DNA of 41,806 bases from Candidatus Pacearchaeota archaeon (GTDB taxonomy: Archaea > Nanobdellota > Nanobdellia > UBA10117 > JAFCGA01): NCBI GenBank assembly GCA_017608345.1, contig JAFCGA010000009.1:1-41806 (forward strand), given 5' to 3'. Positions 30,210 to 37,913 of the stretch are shown in pieces. Each line of letters begins with the position of its first letter. Position 1 is the stretch's first letter. The notes beneath the pieces are model-generated. The model did not search any database. It was not told the origin of the DNA and saw only the letters and a program-made list of their open reading frames with translations. The position numbers and the translations under genes were made by a program.

Positions 30210-31286
30210 CTACCGGATCATAGATATGCCTAGCTCTCTGTTGACGTGCATTGCTTGTGAAGAAGGGTTTCTAGAATCCATCTTACCGAGTACATATGGG
30301 GATTTTACTCCCGTAATAATTGTCATTACTCGTATCTTTCCTCGGAGTTCTTCATCTACTCGCGCTCCCCACATTATGTTTGCGTCGGGGTCTAAGCTAG
30401 CAGTAATTAGCGAACCAATTTCGTTTGCTTCGTCTAGAGTCATATCTGGTCCACCAGCTATGTGTATTAGCGCTCCATTAGCACCAGTATATTCTACATC
30501 TAGGAGTGGATTAGATAGAGCTTGTTTTACTGCTTCCTTTGTTCGGTTAGCTGTGTCTGATTGACCTACGCCAATTACTGAAACATCTCCGTGGGACATT
30601 ATATTTCTTACATCTGCATAGTCCATGTTTATTAGTGAAGGAACAGCAATTATCTCTACAATGCTCTTGATCATAGTGGATATAAGCTCGTTTGCAACTG
30701 CGAAAGCCTGCTGAATTGGTAAATTACCCGCAAGGTCTACTAGTCGGTTATTATCAATTACAATTACTGTGTCGCAGACTTGTCTTAGCTGTTTAAGTCC
30801 CCATTCAGCTTTATCAATTCGAGCTTTCTCGATGTTGAAAGGCATAGTTACTACTCCGATAACAATCGCACCCTGTTCTTTTGCTAGCTGAGCAACTACT
30901 GGCGCGCAACCAGTTCCGGTTCCTCCGCCCATGCCTGCGCAAACAAAGACCATATCTGCGTTTCGAAGATTTTCTTTTATCTCATGGATATTCTCTTTAG
31001 CAGCTTCCATACCTCTTTCCGGGATTCCGCCGCATCCGAGTCCGCGAGTTAGTTCTCGCCCAATAAGAATCTTCTTATCTGCCTCGATTATATCTAGATG
31101 TTGTTTATCTGTATTTAGAGCAAGTATTTCAGCACCTTTGACACTCTTCTTGAACAGCCAGTCAATTGAATTGCAACCGCCTCCGCCGTTGCCTACTACT
31201 TTTATGTTTGCGTATCCGACCATGTCTGCTTCGCCCTGCTTAAAGTTATCTGTATTTCGTAAAGCGTTTTTTACAATAAATTCCAT
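30210..31286 (-). CDS. ftsZ: Cell division protein FtsZ
   Basis: 358 aa. The tubulin signature GMGGGTGTG (about residues 119-126), the N-terminal VVGNGGGGCNSID, the T6 loop region FNIEKARIDKAEWGL and the synergy loop NMDYADVRNIM are all present. It polymerises into the division ring with GTP. A strong GAGGAGGTGC site (31291-31300) supports the start at 31286, although MVGYANIKV at residue 22 is closer to the usual family start. SepF in the window is its likely membrane tether. Confidence 0.96.
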   Translation of the reverse strand: MEFIVKNALRNTDNFKQGEADMVGYANIKVVGNGGGGCNSIDWLFKKSVKGAEILALNTDKQHLDIIEADKKILIGRELTRGLGCGGIPERGMEAAKENIHEIKENLRNADMVFVCAGMGGGTGTGCAPVVAQLAKEQGAIVIGVVTMPFNIEKARIDKAEWGLKQLRQVCDTVIVIDNNRLVDLAGNLPIQQAFAVANELISTMIKSIVEIIAVPSLINMDYADVRNIMSHGDVSVIGVGQSDTANRTKEAVKQALSNPLLDVEYTGANGALIHIAGGPDMTLDEANEIGSLITASLDPDANIMWGARVDEELRGKIRVMTIITGVKSPYVLGKMDSRNPSSQAMHVNRELGISMIR

Positions 31287-31390
31287 TTTTGCACCTCCTC
31301 AACCTATGAAATTGAGTATTTTAGATATGAAACATTGTTTTAAAAATCATTTCTATACTCTAGTAAACAAGTCAGATTTTCAGACCAGCG

Positions 31391-31401
31391 GTATAGCGAT
31401 T
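31391..31401 (-). promoter_or_regulatory. Recurrent 11-nt motif upstream of ftsZ
   Basis: On the minus strand AATCGCTATAC lies about 105 nt before the ftsZ start. The same 11 nt occur at 32148-32158 and 32523-32533, each 70-85 nt before a plus-strand gene, always in the gene's own orientation. Confidence 0.4.
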
Positions 31402-31427
31402 CGTTTCAGGTCTATTGTTTTTATTGG

Positions 31428-31543
31428 CCAGTGCTAGAGTTAATAAAGGTTATTGTCTGCTTTAGCAGACAATTCTCGGAATTCATTCTGAGTTATTGTT
31501 CGGATTTATTCGAATAATTATCGAATTGGTTCGGTTTATTGTC
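31428..31543 (+). repeat. Hairpin repeat element, copy A
   Basis: It begins CCAGTGCTAGA and ends GTTCGGTTTATTGTC, as copy B does at 31987-32075. Inside, TTGTCTGCT (31453-31461) pairs with AGCAGACAA (31464-31472), and CTCGGAAT/ATTCTGAG forms a second stem. It lies just beyond the Nudix gene's 3' end. Confidence 0.7.
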
Positions 31544-31552
31544 CAAATCTGT

Positions 31553-31945
31553 CTAAAAGTTAAAGAAAACTCTCAGTTCTGTCTTTAGTGGTGTCGCATG
31601 ATCTGATTCTAGAAGCTCTTTTATATCCATCCATTTGAATTCCGAGTGCTCCGCATCTAATTTAATATTGTTATGATCTATCTTGCAGAGAAATGAGTGA
31701 ACTAGCCACTGCAAGCCAGCTTCGCTATATATGTAAGGTTCTTTTATCTCCGTTAGTATGAATTCTGTAATTCCAGTTTCTTCATATAATTCTCTCTTGA
31801 AACATTCTTCAGGAGTTTCATTTTCTTCGAATTTCCCTGAAATGATATCCCATTTAGCCGGGTACCATTTCTTGAGAGCAGATCTTTTTAGTGCAAGAAT
31901 TTTCCCTTCATTGTTGATTATAACTATCGAAACCGTCTTGATCAT
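31553..31945 (-). CDS. Nudix hydrolase
   Basis: 130 aa. The Nudix box GX5EX7REXXEEXG is complete (GKFEENE, then CFKRELYEETGI), with the Glu residues that bind Mg. Upstream ILALKRSALKKWYPAKWDIISG fits MutT-like hydrolases that cleave nucleoside diphosphate derivatives. The substrate is unknown. The gene is bracketed by two copies of a hairpin repeat in direct orientation, so the unit may have moved together. Confidence 0.92.
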   Translation of the reverse strand: MIKTVSIVIINNEGKILALKRSALKKWYPAKWDIISGKFEENETPEECFKRELYEETGITEFILTEIKEPYIYSEAGLQWLVHSFLCKIDHNNIKLDAEHSEFKWMDIKELLESDHATPLKTELRVFFNF

Positions 31946-31986
31946 ATCGTTCTAATTGAGTCAAGTTTCTAAAACCTTTTTATAAT

Positions 31987-32080
31987 CCAGTGCTAGATTT
32001 AATAAATATTATTGTCTAAAACTGCACCTTGAGTTTGTTTTAGACAATTACCGAACATAAGTTCGGTTTATTGTCTAAAA
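31987..32080 (+). repeat. Hairpin repeat element, copy B, with alternative pairings
   Basis: GTTTTAGACAA (32037-32047) can pair with TTGTCTAAAAC upstream (32012-32022). It can also pair with TTGTCTAAAA downstream (32071-32080), enclosing ACCGAAC-ATAA-GTTCGGT (32050-32067). The two folds exclude each other. Copy A keeps a shorter version of this choice. Confidence 0.65.
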
Positions 32081-32086
32081 AGCTTT

Positions 32087-32135
32087 GCACAAAAACCCCT
32101 TTCTGCACAAAAAGGGGAGAGAATCTGCGCAAAAA
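32087..32135. repeat. Three short GC(A/G)CAAAAA repeats
   Basis: GCACAAAAA at 32087 and 32105 and GCGCAAAAA at 32127. CCCCTTT (32096-32102) pairs with AAAGGGG (32111-32117), putting the second copy in the loop. They lie in the spacer before the 32232 gene, which has no coding sequence between 31946 and 32231. Confidence 0.55.
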
Positions 32136-32231
32136 CTACTTTTTATAAATCGCTATACTAAATTCTTAACTACAATAAATAGGTTTTAAAGTTTTCCTGT
32201 TTTCTTTAACTATAGCTAAATATAAGATAAA

Positions 32232-32495
32232 ATGCCTGAACTACCAAATACAATCTTAATAGAAGAAATACTAGATGGAGTGAGAGAAGGTACAATATTG
32301 ATCGAACCTTCTTTGAGCGATTTTGAAGAGCTTACTGGTCTAGAGAAATTATTCGCCTGTGGAGCAGATAAAGTCTATCCACATAATGATGCGCAAGGTG
32401 ATAGAGTTTATTTTCGTGAAAAAAGTAGTGCAAGCAAGTCTAGGGGCGAGCTAGTTAAAAAATCACGGTATTCGCTGCAGAGAACAGACTACTGA
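32232..32495 (+). CDS. Uncharacterised small protein
   Basis: 87 aa, not recognised. The acidic first half (ILIEEILDGVREGTILIEPSLSDFEEL) and basic C-terminal tail suggest a soluble protein that may bind a partner or nucleic acid. An A/T-rich box near 32202-32211 is about 26 nt upstream. A copy of the AATCGCTATAC motif lies 74-84 nt upstream. Coding status is less certain than for its neighbours. Confidence 0.45.
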   Translation: MPELPNTILIEEILDGVREGTILIEPSLSDFEELTGLEKLFACGADKVYPHNDAQGDRVYFREKSSASKSRGELVKKSRYSLQRTDY

Positions 32496-32604
32496 AAATA
32501 ATTTATCTATCTTTCTTTTAGAAATCGCTATACTTAACGGTTCATGCAAAGCTTGTTCAACTTTCACCTAAAACCTTTTTATATTAGTACTCAGTTATCT
32601 TGCT

Positions 32605-33873
32605 ATGCAAGCTAGCGACCGAGTCGAAGCAACCCACAAAGGCAATAAATACACTGGAATTCTAATGCCGTCTATAGAAAAAGGACTAATAATTCTAAAG
32701 CTAGATAATGGCTATAACATCGGACTAAAAGGAGCTAAATTAAAGAAGCTAGGAACTGCAAAAAAGATAAAATCTCCGACTTACAAAGCTAAATTAAAGA
32801 AGTCTCTTCCGACTGTTTCATTAATTACAACTGGTGGAACAATCACGTCAAGAGTTGATTATCAAACTGGTGCTGTCAAGTCATTAACAAAGCCAGATGA
32901 GCTATTAGCTCAGATTCCTGAGCTAGCCAAAATTGCTAATCTAAATATTATAACTCCCTTCAATGTGATGAGCGAAGATATGACTTCAAAAGAATGGAAG
33001 ATATTAGCGCAAGTAGTTGTTAAGGAGCTAAATAAGAAGAAAGTCAAAGGTGTAATCATAACTCATGGAACAGATACTCTGCATTTTACAGCATCAGCTT
33101 TATCTTTTATGATAGGACTACCAAATAAACCAATTGCTTTAGTAGGTGGGCAGAGATCATCAGATCGAGGCTCATTTGACGGAGCTCAGAATTTAATCTG
33201 TGCAGTACATTATTGTTTATCTAATATTGCTGCGGTGGCTATTGTAATGCACGAATCTACAGAAGATAAGACTTGCTTAGCTATTCGCGGAGTTAAATGC
33301 AGAAAAATGCACACAACCCGAAGAGATGCTTTTAGACCGATTAATGAACTACCGCTCGCTAGAATTTGGCCGAATGGAAAGATTCAAGTTCTTATGAGAA
33401 AAGATTGGTATGTTCGAAGAGATGATAAGCATCATATGTTTTCCACGAAGCTAGACCCGCGGGTTGTTTTAATTAAGTTTGCTCCGGGCATGGATTCTGG
33501 AATTATAGATTATTATGTTAAGAAAGGCTATAAGGGAATGATTTTAGAAGGAACTGGCTTAGGGCACGTAGCTGTACAAGGAGAAAATTCCTGGCTTAAA
33601 TCAATTAAAGCTGCAGTTAAAAAAGGCGTATTTATTGGTATGACTTCTCAATGCCCCTATGGGCGAGTAGACCCAAATGTTTATACTAACATGCGCATAT
33701 TACAGGATGCGGGTGTGGTCTACTTAGAAGATATGCTACCTGAAACAGCGTATATAAAATTAATGTGGGTTTTAACAAAAGAGAAAAGCAAGACCGCGTT
33801 GAAAAGATTAATGCTAATAAATAAAGCTACAGAGATGAATCCTCGGATTGATGAAGCGAGTTATTTGTATTAA
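32605..33873 (+). CDS. gatD: Glutamyl-tRNA(Gln) amidotransferase subunit D
   Basis: 422 aa, full length. After an SH3-like N-terminal domain the asparaginase core shows TTGGT (75-79), HGTDT (154-158) and GGQRSSDRGSFDG. GatD releases ammonia from asparagine or glutamine and channels it to GatE, which converts Glu-tRNA(Gln) to Gln-tRNA(Gln). The TATA-like CTTTTTATAT is 26 nt before the ATG. gatE is 6 kb downstream rather than adjacent, which is less usual. Confidence 0.96.
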   Translation: MQASDRVEATHKGNKYTGILMPSIEKGLIILKLDNGYNIGLKGAKLKKLGTAKKIKSPTYKAKLKKSLPTVSLITTGGTITSRVDYQTGAVKSLTKPDELLAQIPELAKIANLNIITPFNVMSEDMTSKEWKILAQVVVKELNKKKVKGVIITHGTDTLHFTASALSFMIGLPNKPIALVGGQRSSDRGSFDGAQNLICAVHYCLSNIAAVAIVMHESTEDKTCLAIRGVKCRKMHTTRRDAFRPINELPLARIWPNGKIQVLMRKDWYVRRDDKHHMFSTKLDPRVVLIKFAPGMDSGIIDYYVKKGYKGMILEGTGLGHVAVQGENSWLKSIKAAVKKGVFIGMTSQCPYGRVDPNVYTNMRILQDAGVVYLEDMLPETAYIKLMWVLTKEKSKTALKRLMLINKATEMNPRIDEASYLY

Positions 33874-33942
33874 TCCATAGCTGCATCACTAAACAAAAAG
33901 TTTATAAACTGAGTTTCTACTGAATAGTAATCAGAAGCTAAA

Positions 33943-34668
33943 ATGTCCCTAGCACAAGTAATTCATCAGAAAAGTGATATACCTATCCTTGAAAAGCTCG
34001 CCGATGAATTTGTTTTTAGAGTACAAGATATAAATAATTCGCAGGTCAATGGCTGGGTTAATGAGTATTCTCCGAATATAACTTTCGTAAAGAAACTATA
34101 TCTTAGTCCTGTCTTTTGTAGTAATAATACTGCTCTATTCTATAGTGCATTTATTGAGAATTACGGGCGTAATAATGAGCGGGTGATTAAGGAAGATAAA
34201 TTAGAAAATCTATATCTTACTAAATTGAGAGATAGACCAAATACACGGATTCAGGAAAATATTTATGCGGGTGAGCGGGACGTCCTAGATTTCTTTGACG
34301 TTTTTTTATCATATATTCTCTATTATTCTTATTCAGAATGCTCTCAAAAGCGGAGACTCATGCTATTTAACAAAAGCGAGTTAGAAGCTATTGGCTTTAG
34401 TATCGAGCTGCCTCATCCTTGCGAGTTAATTAATTTCCCCGAAGAAAGGAAGGTCATGTCTGCAGGCAGACTCACTAACTTACCTTTGGACGGAGCGATT
34501 ACTTTCCACTTACCGGGTGGCTTTGAAGGTGCAATTACTGCAGAGGAGCGGGAAATTATTTCGGATGACTCGTTGTATTTTGGGACACGAGGGAACTCAA
34601 TCGTAGGTCTAAGAAGTTATAGCGAGACATATAGACAATTAATTGAATTTGGAACTAGTTTGACTTAG
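33943..34668 (+). CDS. Uncharacterised protein
   Basis: 241 aa, not recognised. The chain is soluble and aromatic-rich (SPNITFVKKLYLSPVFCSN, FLSYILYYSYSECS), with a C-terminal beta-rich section (GAITFHLPGGFEGAIT). It may be a secretion-independent metabolic or regulatory protein, but there is no clear motif. GTTTATAAAC near 33904 predicts a leader of about 13 nt. Confidence 0.55.
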   Translation: MSLAQVIHQKSDIPILEKLADEFVFRVQDINNSQVNGWVNEYSPNITFVKKLYLSPVFCSNNTALFYSAFIENYGRNNERVIKEDKLENLYLTKLRDRPNTRIQENIYAGERDVLDFFDVFLSYILYYSYSECSQKRRLMLFNKSELEAIGFSIELPHPCELINFPEERKVMSAGRLTNLPLDGAITFHLPGGFEGAITAEEREIISDDSLYFGTRGNSIVGLRSYSETYRQLIEFGTSLT

Positions 34669-34725
34669 TAAGTCACCAACCAATACTAACTAAATTATTA
34701 TTAACTCCGATGCTCTCTTTTATGT

Positions 34726-36024
34726 ATGGTTAAGTTAAAGCGCTCTCTAGGACTTGTTGAAGCAACCTTCGCAGGAGTAGGAATTATCCTTGGCGCAGGT
34801 ATTTATGCTCTACTCGGAAAGGCAGCGGGGATTGCAGGTAATTCAGTCTGGCTCTCTTTTGCAATAGCTGCGCTAGTAGCAGCATTTACCGGCCTTTCCT
34901 ATGCAGAGCTTTCTTCAATGTTCCCGAGCGATTCTGGGGAGTATATTTATACAAAGAAAGCTTTTGGAAATAGGTTAGCTTTCTTAGCTGGCTATCTAAT
35001 TATAGCTCAAGGTATTATCTCTGTTGCAGCAGTAGCTTTAGGATTTGGCGGTTATCTAAGCGCGCTATTAAAAATTAATTTTATAATTCCTCTAGCAATA
35101 GGTTGTATTATTCTCTTCACAATTGTTAATTTCTGGGGAATTAAAGAAACTGCTTGGCTTAATATTGTTTTTACAATTCTCGAAGTTGGAGGTCTCATAT
35201 TAATCATTGTGTTAGCATTTAGGCATATCGGCAGCGTTAATTATATGGAAATGCCGAATGGATACTTTGGGGTATTTTCAGCAGCTTCTCTGATCTTTTT
35301 TGCATTCATCGGGTTTGAAAGCATCGTCAAACTTTCTGAAGAAACTAAAGAGCCTAGAAAGACAATTCCAAGAGCATTGATTCTTTCAATTATAATCACC
35401 ACGATTTTATACATTGTAGTAGCTATAGCGTCGGTTTCTATTCTCGGTTGGGAAGCTTTAGGCGCCTCAAGTGCACCGCTAGCAGATGTAGCAGCTGCGG
35501 CGATGGGAAGTAGCGCATTTGTTATACTAGCAATTATAGCTCTTTTCTCAACAGCAAATACCGTCTTAATAATTCTTGTTACGACCTCAAGAATAATGTA
35601 TGGAATGAGCAAGGAGAAGTCACTTCCATCATCATTAGCTAAGGTTCATCCTGACCGAAAAACTCCATGGGTAGCAGTCTTAGCTGCTGGTCTTTTAGCA
35701 ATAGCGTTTGCTTTGATTGGAGATATTGAATTTGTTGCTGGAGCTACGAATTTCGCTGTGTTTATAACTTTCGCAATAATCAATGCAGCAGTTATTGGAT
35801 TAAGATATACCGATGGCAAACAGAAACGAGTATTTAGAATGCCTTTGAATGTAGGAAAAGTTCCTGTGCTAGCGGTTTTAGGTGTGATAACTTCGATATT
35901 TATGATCTTCAACTTAGAGGTTATTGTTATAATTAGCGGAATTGTTTTAACTCTAATCGGCGTAGGAATCTATGAAGGATATAGCCGAGCAAGGATGGCT
36001 AAATTTGCACTGAAGATAAAATGA
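34726..36024 (+). CDS. APC-family amino acid permease
   Basis: 432 aa with about 12 membrane helices. The start LGLVEATFAGVGIILGAGIYALLGKAAGIAG is the APC substrate-binding first helix, and FFAFIGFESIVKLSEETKEPRKTIPRAL is the family hallmark after helix 6. It imports amino acids using a cation gradient. The neighbouring Cys-rich lipoprotein-like gene overlaps it by 4 nt (ATGA), suggesting they act at the same membrane. Confidence 0.93.
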   Translation: MVKLKRSLGLVEATFAGVGIILGAGIYALLGKAAGIAGNSVWLSFAIAALVAAFTGLSYAELSSMFPSDSGEYIYTKKAFGNRLAFLAGYLIIAQGIISVAAVALGFGGYLSALLKINFIIPLAIGCIILFTIVNFWGIKETAWLNIVFTILEVGGLILIIVLAFRHIGSVNYMEMPNGYFGVFSAASLIFFAFIGFESIVKLSEETKEPRKTIPRALILSIIITTILYIVVAIASVSILGWEALGASSAPLADVAAAAMGSSAFVILAIIALFSTANTVLIILVTTSRIMYGMSKEKSLPSSLAKVHPDRKTPWVAVLAAGLLAIAFALIGDIEFVAGATNFAVFITFAIINAAVIGLRYTDGKQKRVFRMPLNVGKVPVLAVLGVITSIFMIFNLEVIVIISGIVLTLIGVGIYEGYSRARMAKFALKIK

Positions 36025-36269
36025 AGCCAGTAATTCTAATTATGTTTGCGCTTATATCGGTTCTATTTATTAGCGGCTGCGTAGACCAAGAACCTCTTAA
36101 TGTTTCTTCAGCAGCAGAATGTTCTACTCCAGTAGATTGCGAAGGCAGATTACATATAATGTGCTTAGGAAATTGGAAATGTATTGAAGGTAAATGTGTT
36201 TGGCAATGCTCAGGCGAGCATCTAGAAACACCAAAGAACTGGACTGGCGAGGAAGAGACTGCAGGTTAG
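36021..36269 (+). CDS. Small Cys-rich lipoprotein-like exported protein
   Basis: 82 aa. A signal peptide (residues 1-18, hydrophobic) ends in the lipobox-like FISGC. The mature part has six more cysteines in ECSTPVDC, MC, KC, KC and QC spacing, reminiscent of archaeal cysteine-cluster proteins that hold metal or disulphides outside the cell. It is translationally coupled to the permease gene (ATGA overlap). Confidence 0.75.
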   Translation: MKPVILIMFALISVLFISGCVDQEPLNVSSAAECSTPVDCEGRLHIMCLGNWKCIEGKCVWQCSGEHLETPKNWTGEEETAG

Positions 36270-36300
36270 ATATCTTTTTAATTCTTTGTTCATAGTTTAG

Positions 36301-37038
36301 ATGATGAAAGCAGTAATCATGGCAGCCGGAAAAGGGGTCCGAATGGAAGGCTTGACTAAGAAGACCCAGAAGGTCTTGATTAAAATTAATGGCCGGCCGT
36401 TTTTATATTATCTCTTGACGAATTTACAGAAGGCAGGCTACAATGATTTTGGAATCATAACCGGTTATAAGAAAGAACAGTTCGCGCCTTTCCTAAAAAA
36501 ATATGGTTTCAAAGCTACGCTAATCGAACAGAAGGAGCAGTTAGGAACAGGTCATGCAGCCTTGCAAGCAGAAGAATTCGTTGGCGGAGAGAACTTTATT
36601 TGTATGGGTGGAGACAACTTATGGTCTGTTGAGGATTTAAAAGCTGTAGGAACTGACGATGATTTGAATTACATTATGGGCATGAAAATAGAGCGATTGA
36701 TAAGATATGGTCTCTTGCTGTTCGATCAAGATTTGCTAAATAGCATGCCTGAAAAGCCAGACACAATAAATAGTGGTCTCTATAAATTTACTCCAGAGAT
36801 ATTCTCCGCGCTGAAGAATATAGAGAAATCACCCCGTGGAGAGTATGAAATCAACGATGCAATCATGCAGCTAGCTCAGAAGAGAAAAGTAAAAGTCCTG
36901 AAAGTAAATGATTATTGGCTGGATTTAGGCTGCCCAGAAGATGTTCCGAGAATATCAGCTTTTCTTAAATCATTTGACAGCGACCGCTTCCACAAAGTTG
37001 GAAGAGCAATCTGGATTGCAGCTTCTCAGAAGAGTTAA
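36301..37038 (+). CDS. Sugar-1-phosphate nucleotidylyltransferase (GlmU N-domain-like)
   Basis: 245 aa. MKAVIMAAGKGVRMEGLTKKTQKVLIKINGRP contains the nucleotide-binding GxGxR motif and lysine (listed here as two adjacent parts, AAGKGVRM and KTQKVL). GGDN is the metal-binding Asp motif. It corresponds to the N-terminal half of archaeal GlmU/RmlA-like enzymes that make NDP-sugars. The acetyltransferase half is a separate gene downstream. CTTTTTAATT 26 nt upstream indicates a leaderless transcript. Confidence 0.88.
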   Translation: MMKAVIMAAGKGVRMEGLTKKTQKVLIKINGRPFLYYLLTNLQKAGYNDFGIITGYKKEQFAPFLKKYGFKATLIEQKEQLGTGHAALQAEEFVGGENFICMGGDNLWSVEDLKAVGTDDDLNYIMGMKIERLIRYGLLLFDQDLLNSMPEKPDTINSGLYKFTPEIFSALKNIEKSPRGEYEINDAIMQLAQKRKVKVLKVNDYWLDLGCPEDVPRISAFLKSFDSDRFHKVGRAIWIAASQKS

Positions 37039-37107
37039 TTATTTATTATAGTTATTCTATTTTGTAGTCATAGTAAGTTATTTAATGGTTATCTCTTAAC
37101 AGTATTT

Positions 37108-37836
37108 ATGAGTCTAGAGGATAAAATGAAAGAATTAGAAACTGAATATTATTTTAATTTAAGCAGATTTAAGCATAAAGCCTTATTCGAAGATGCAGTT
37201 TATGTATGGGATGCTTTGAAGAAACTTCCGAATTATGTAGCTACGAATCTTAGGCCAGAGATCAAAGGGCAAGTGGATGATAAAGCAGTAGTTGGAAAGG
37301 ATGTTTATATTGGGAGGGGAACGATTGTTGAACCTTATGCTATAATTAAAGGCCCTGCAATTATCGGGGATAATTGTGTAATCCAATCTAAAGCATATAT
37401 TCGAGAGAATGTGGTGATTGGTGACTACACTCGCGTTGGAGATACAGAAATCAAACATTCAATTTTATTGGGCGGAGACGGACCTAAAAAGAAGGAACTA
37501 TCTCATCTCGCACATAGGAATTATATTGGTAATAGTATAATTGGTAATAAAGTGATATTAGGTGCTGCAGTCACTACTGCAGCTCTACGCGGAGATTGGA
37601 AAGAGGTTCCAGTGTATATTGAGGGTAAGAAATATGAAACAGGATTAGCGCAGCTTGGAGCAATAATTGGAGATAATACGCTCATCGGCTGTGGCATAAC
37701 TTTAAATCCCGGGACGCTGATCGGACAGAATTCACGTATGTATGATATTCATCATTGGCGGGGTTTTTTACCTTCGGATAAAATAGTAAAACCCATAAAT
37801 TATGAACTGCAGTATGAGATTATAGCTAGACGTTAA
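37108..37836 (+). CDS. Left-handed beta-helix acetyltransferase-like protein (GlmU C-domain-like)
   Basis: 242 aa. From residue 70 onward isoleucine-rich hexapeptide repeats (VYIGRGTIVEPYAIIKG, AIIGDNCVIQSKAYI, VVIGDYTRVGD) build a left-handed helix. HRNYIGNSIIGNKVILGAAVTTAALRGD matches the catalytic and acetyl-CoA region of GlmU-type C-domains. It probably acetylates glucosamine-1-phosphate or stabilises the enzyme next door. GTTATTTAATGG lies 26 nt before the ATG, so it has its own promoter. Confidence 0.82.
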   Translation: MSLEDKMKELETEYYFNLSRFKHKALFEDAVYVWDALKKLPNYVATNLRPEIKGQVDDKAVVGKDVYIGRGTIVEPYAIIKGPAIIGDNCVIQSKAYIRENVVIGDYTRVGDTEIKHSILLGGDGPKKKELSHLAHRNYIGNSIIGNKVILGAAVTTAALRGDWKEVPVYIEGKKYETGLAQLGAIIGDNTLIGCGITLNPGTLIGQNSRMYDIHHWRGFLPSDKIVKPINYELQYEIIARR

Positions 37837-37850
37837 TCCTTCGGATTTTT
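37835..37850 (+). terminator. Stem-loop with T-run after the beta-helix gene
   Basis: AATCC (37835-37839), TTC, GGATT (37843-37847), then more T. It begins in the stop codon and looks like an intrinsic terminator for the plus strand before the convergent glmS. Confidence 0.5.
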
Positions 37851-37913
37851 AATTCAAACAGCGGGAAAAAATTCAGAGGAGTGATGCATTTTTCTGTAGT
37901 ATTTATTGTTTAT

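Noticed and set aside
30931-31437. 168-codon plus-strand frame over the ftsZ start
   Set aside because: It is the antisense of conserved ftsZ codons, with no promoter or recognisable protein.
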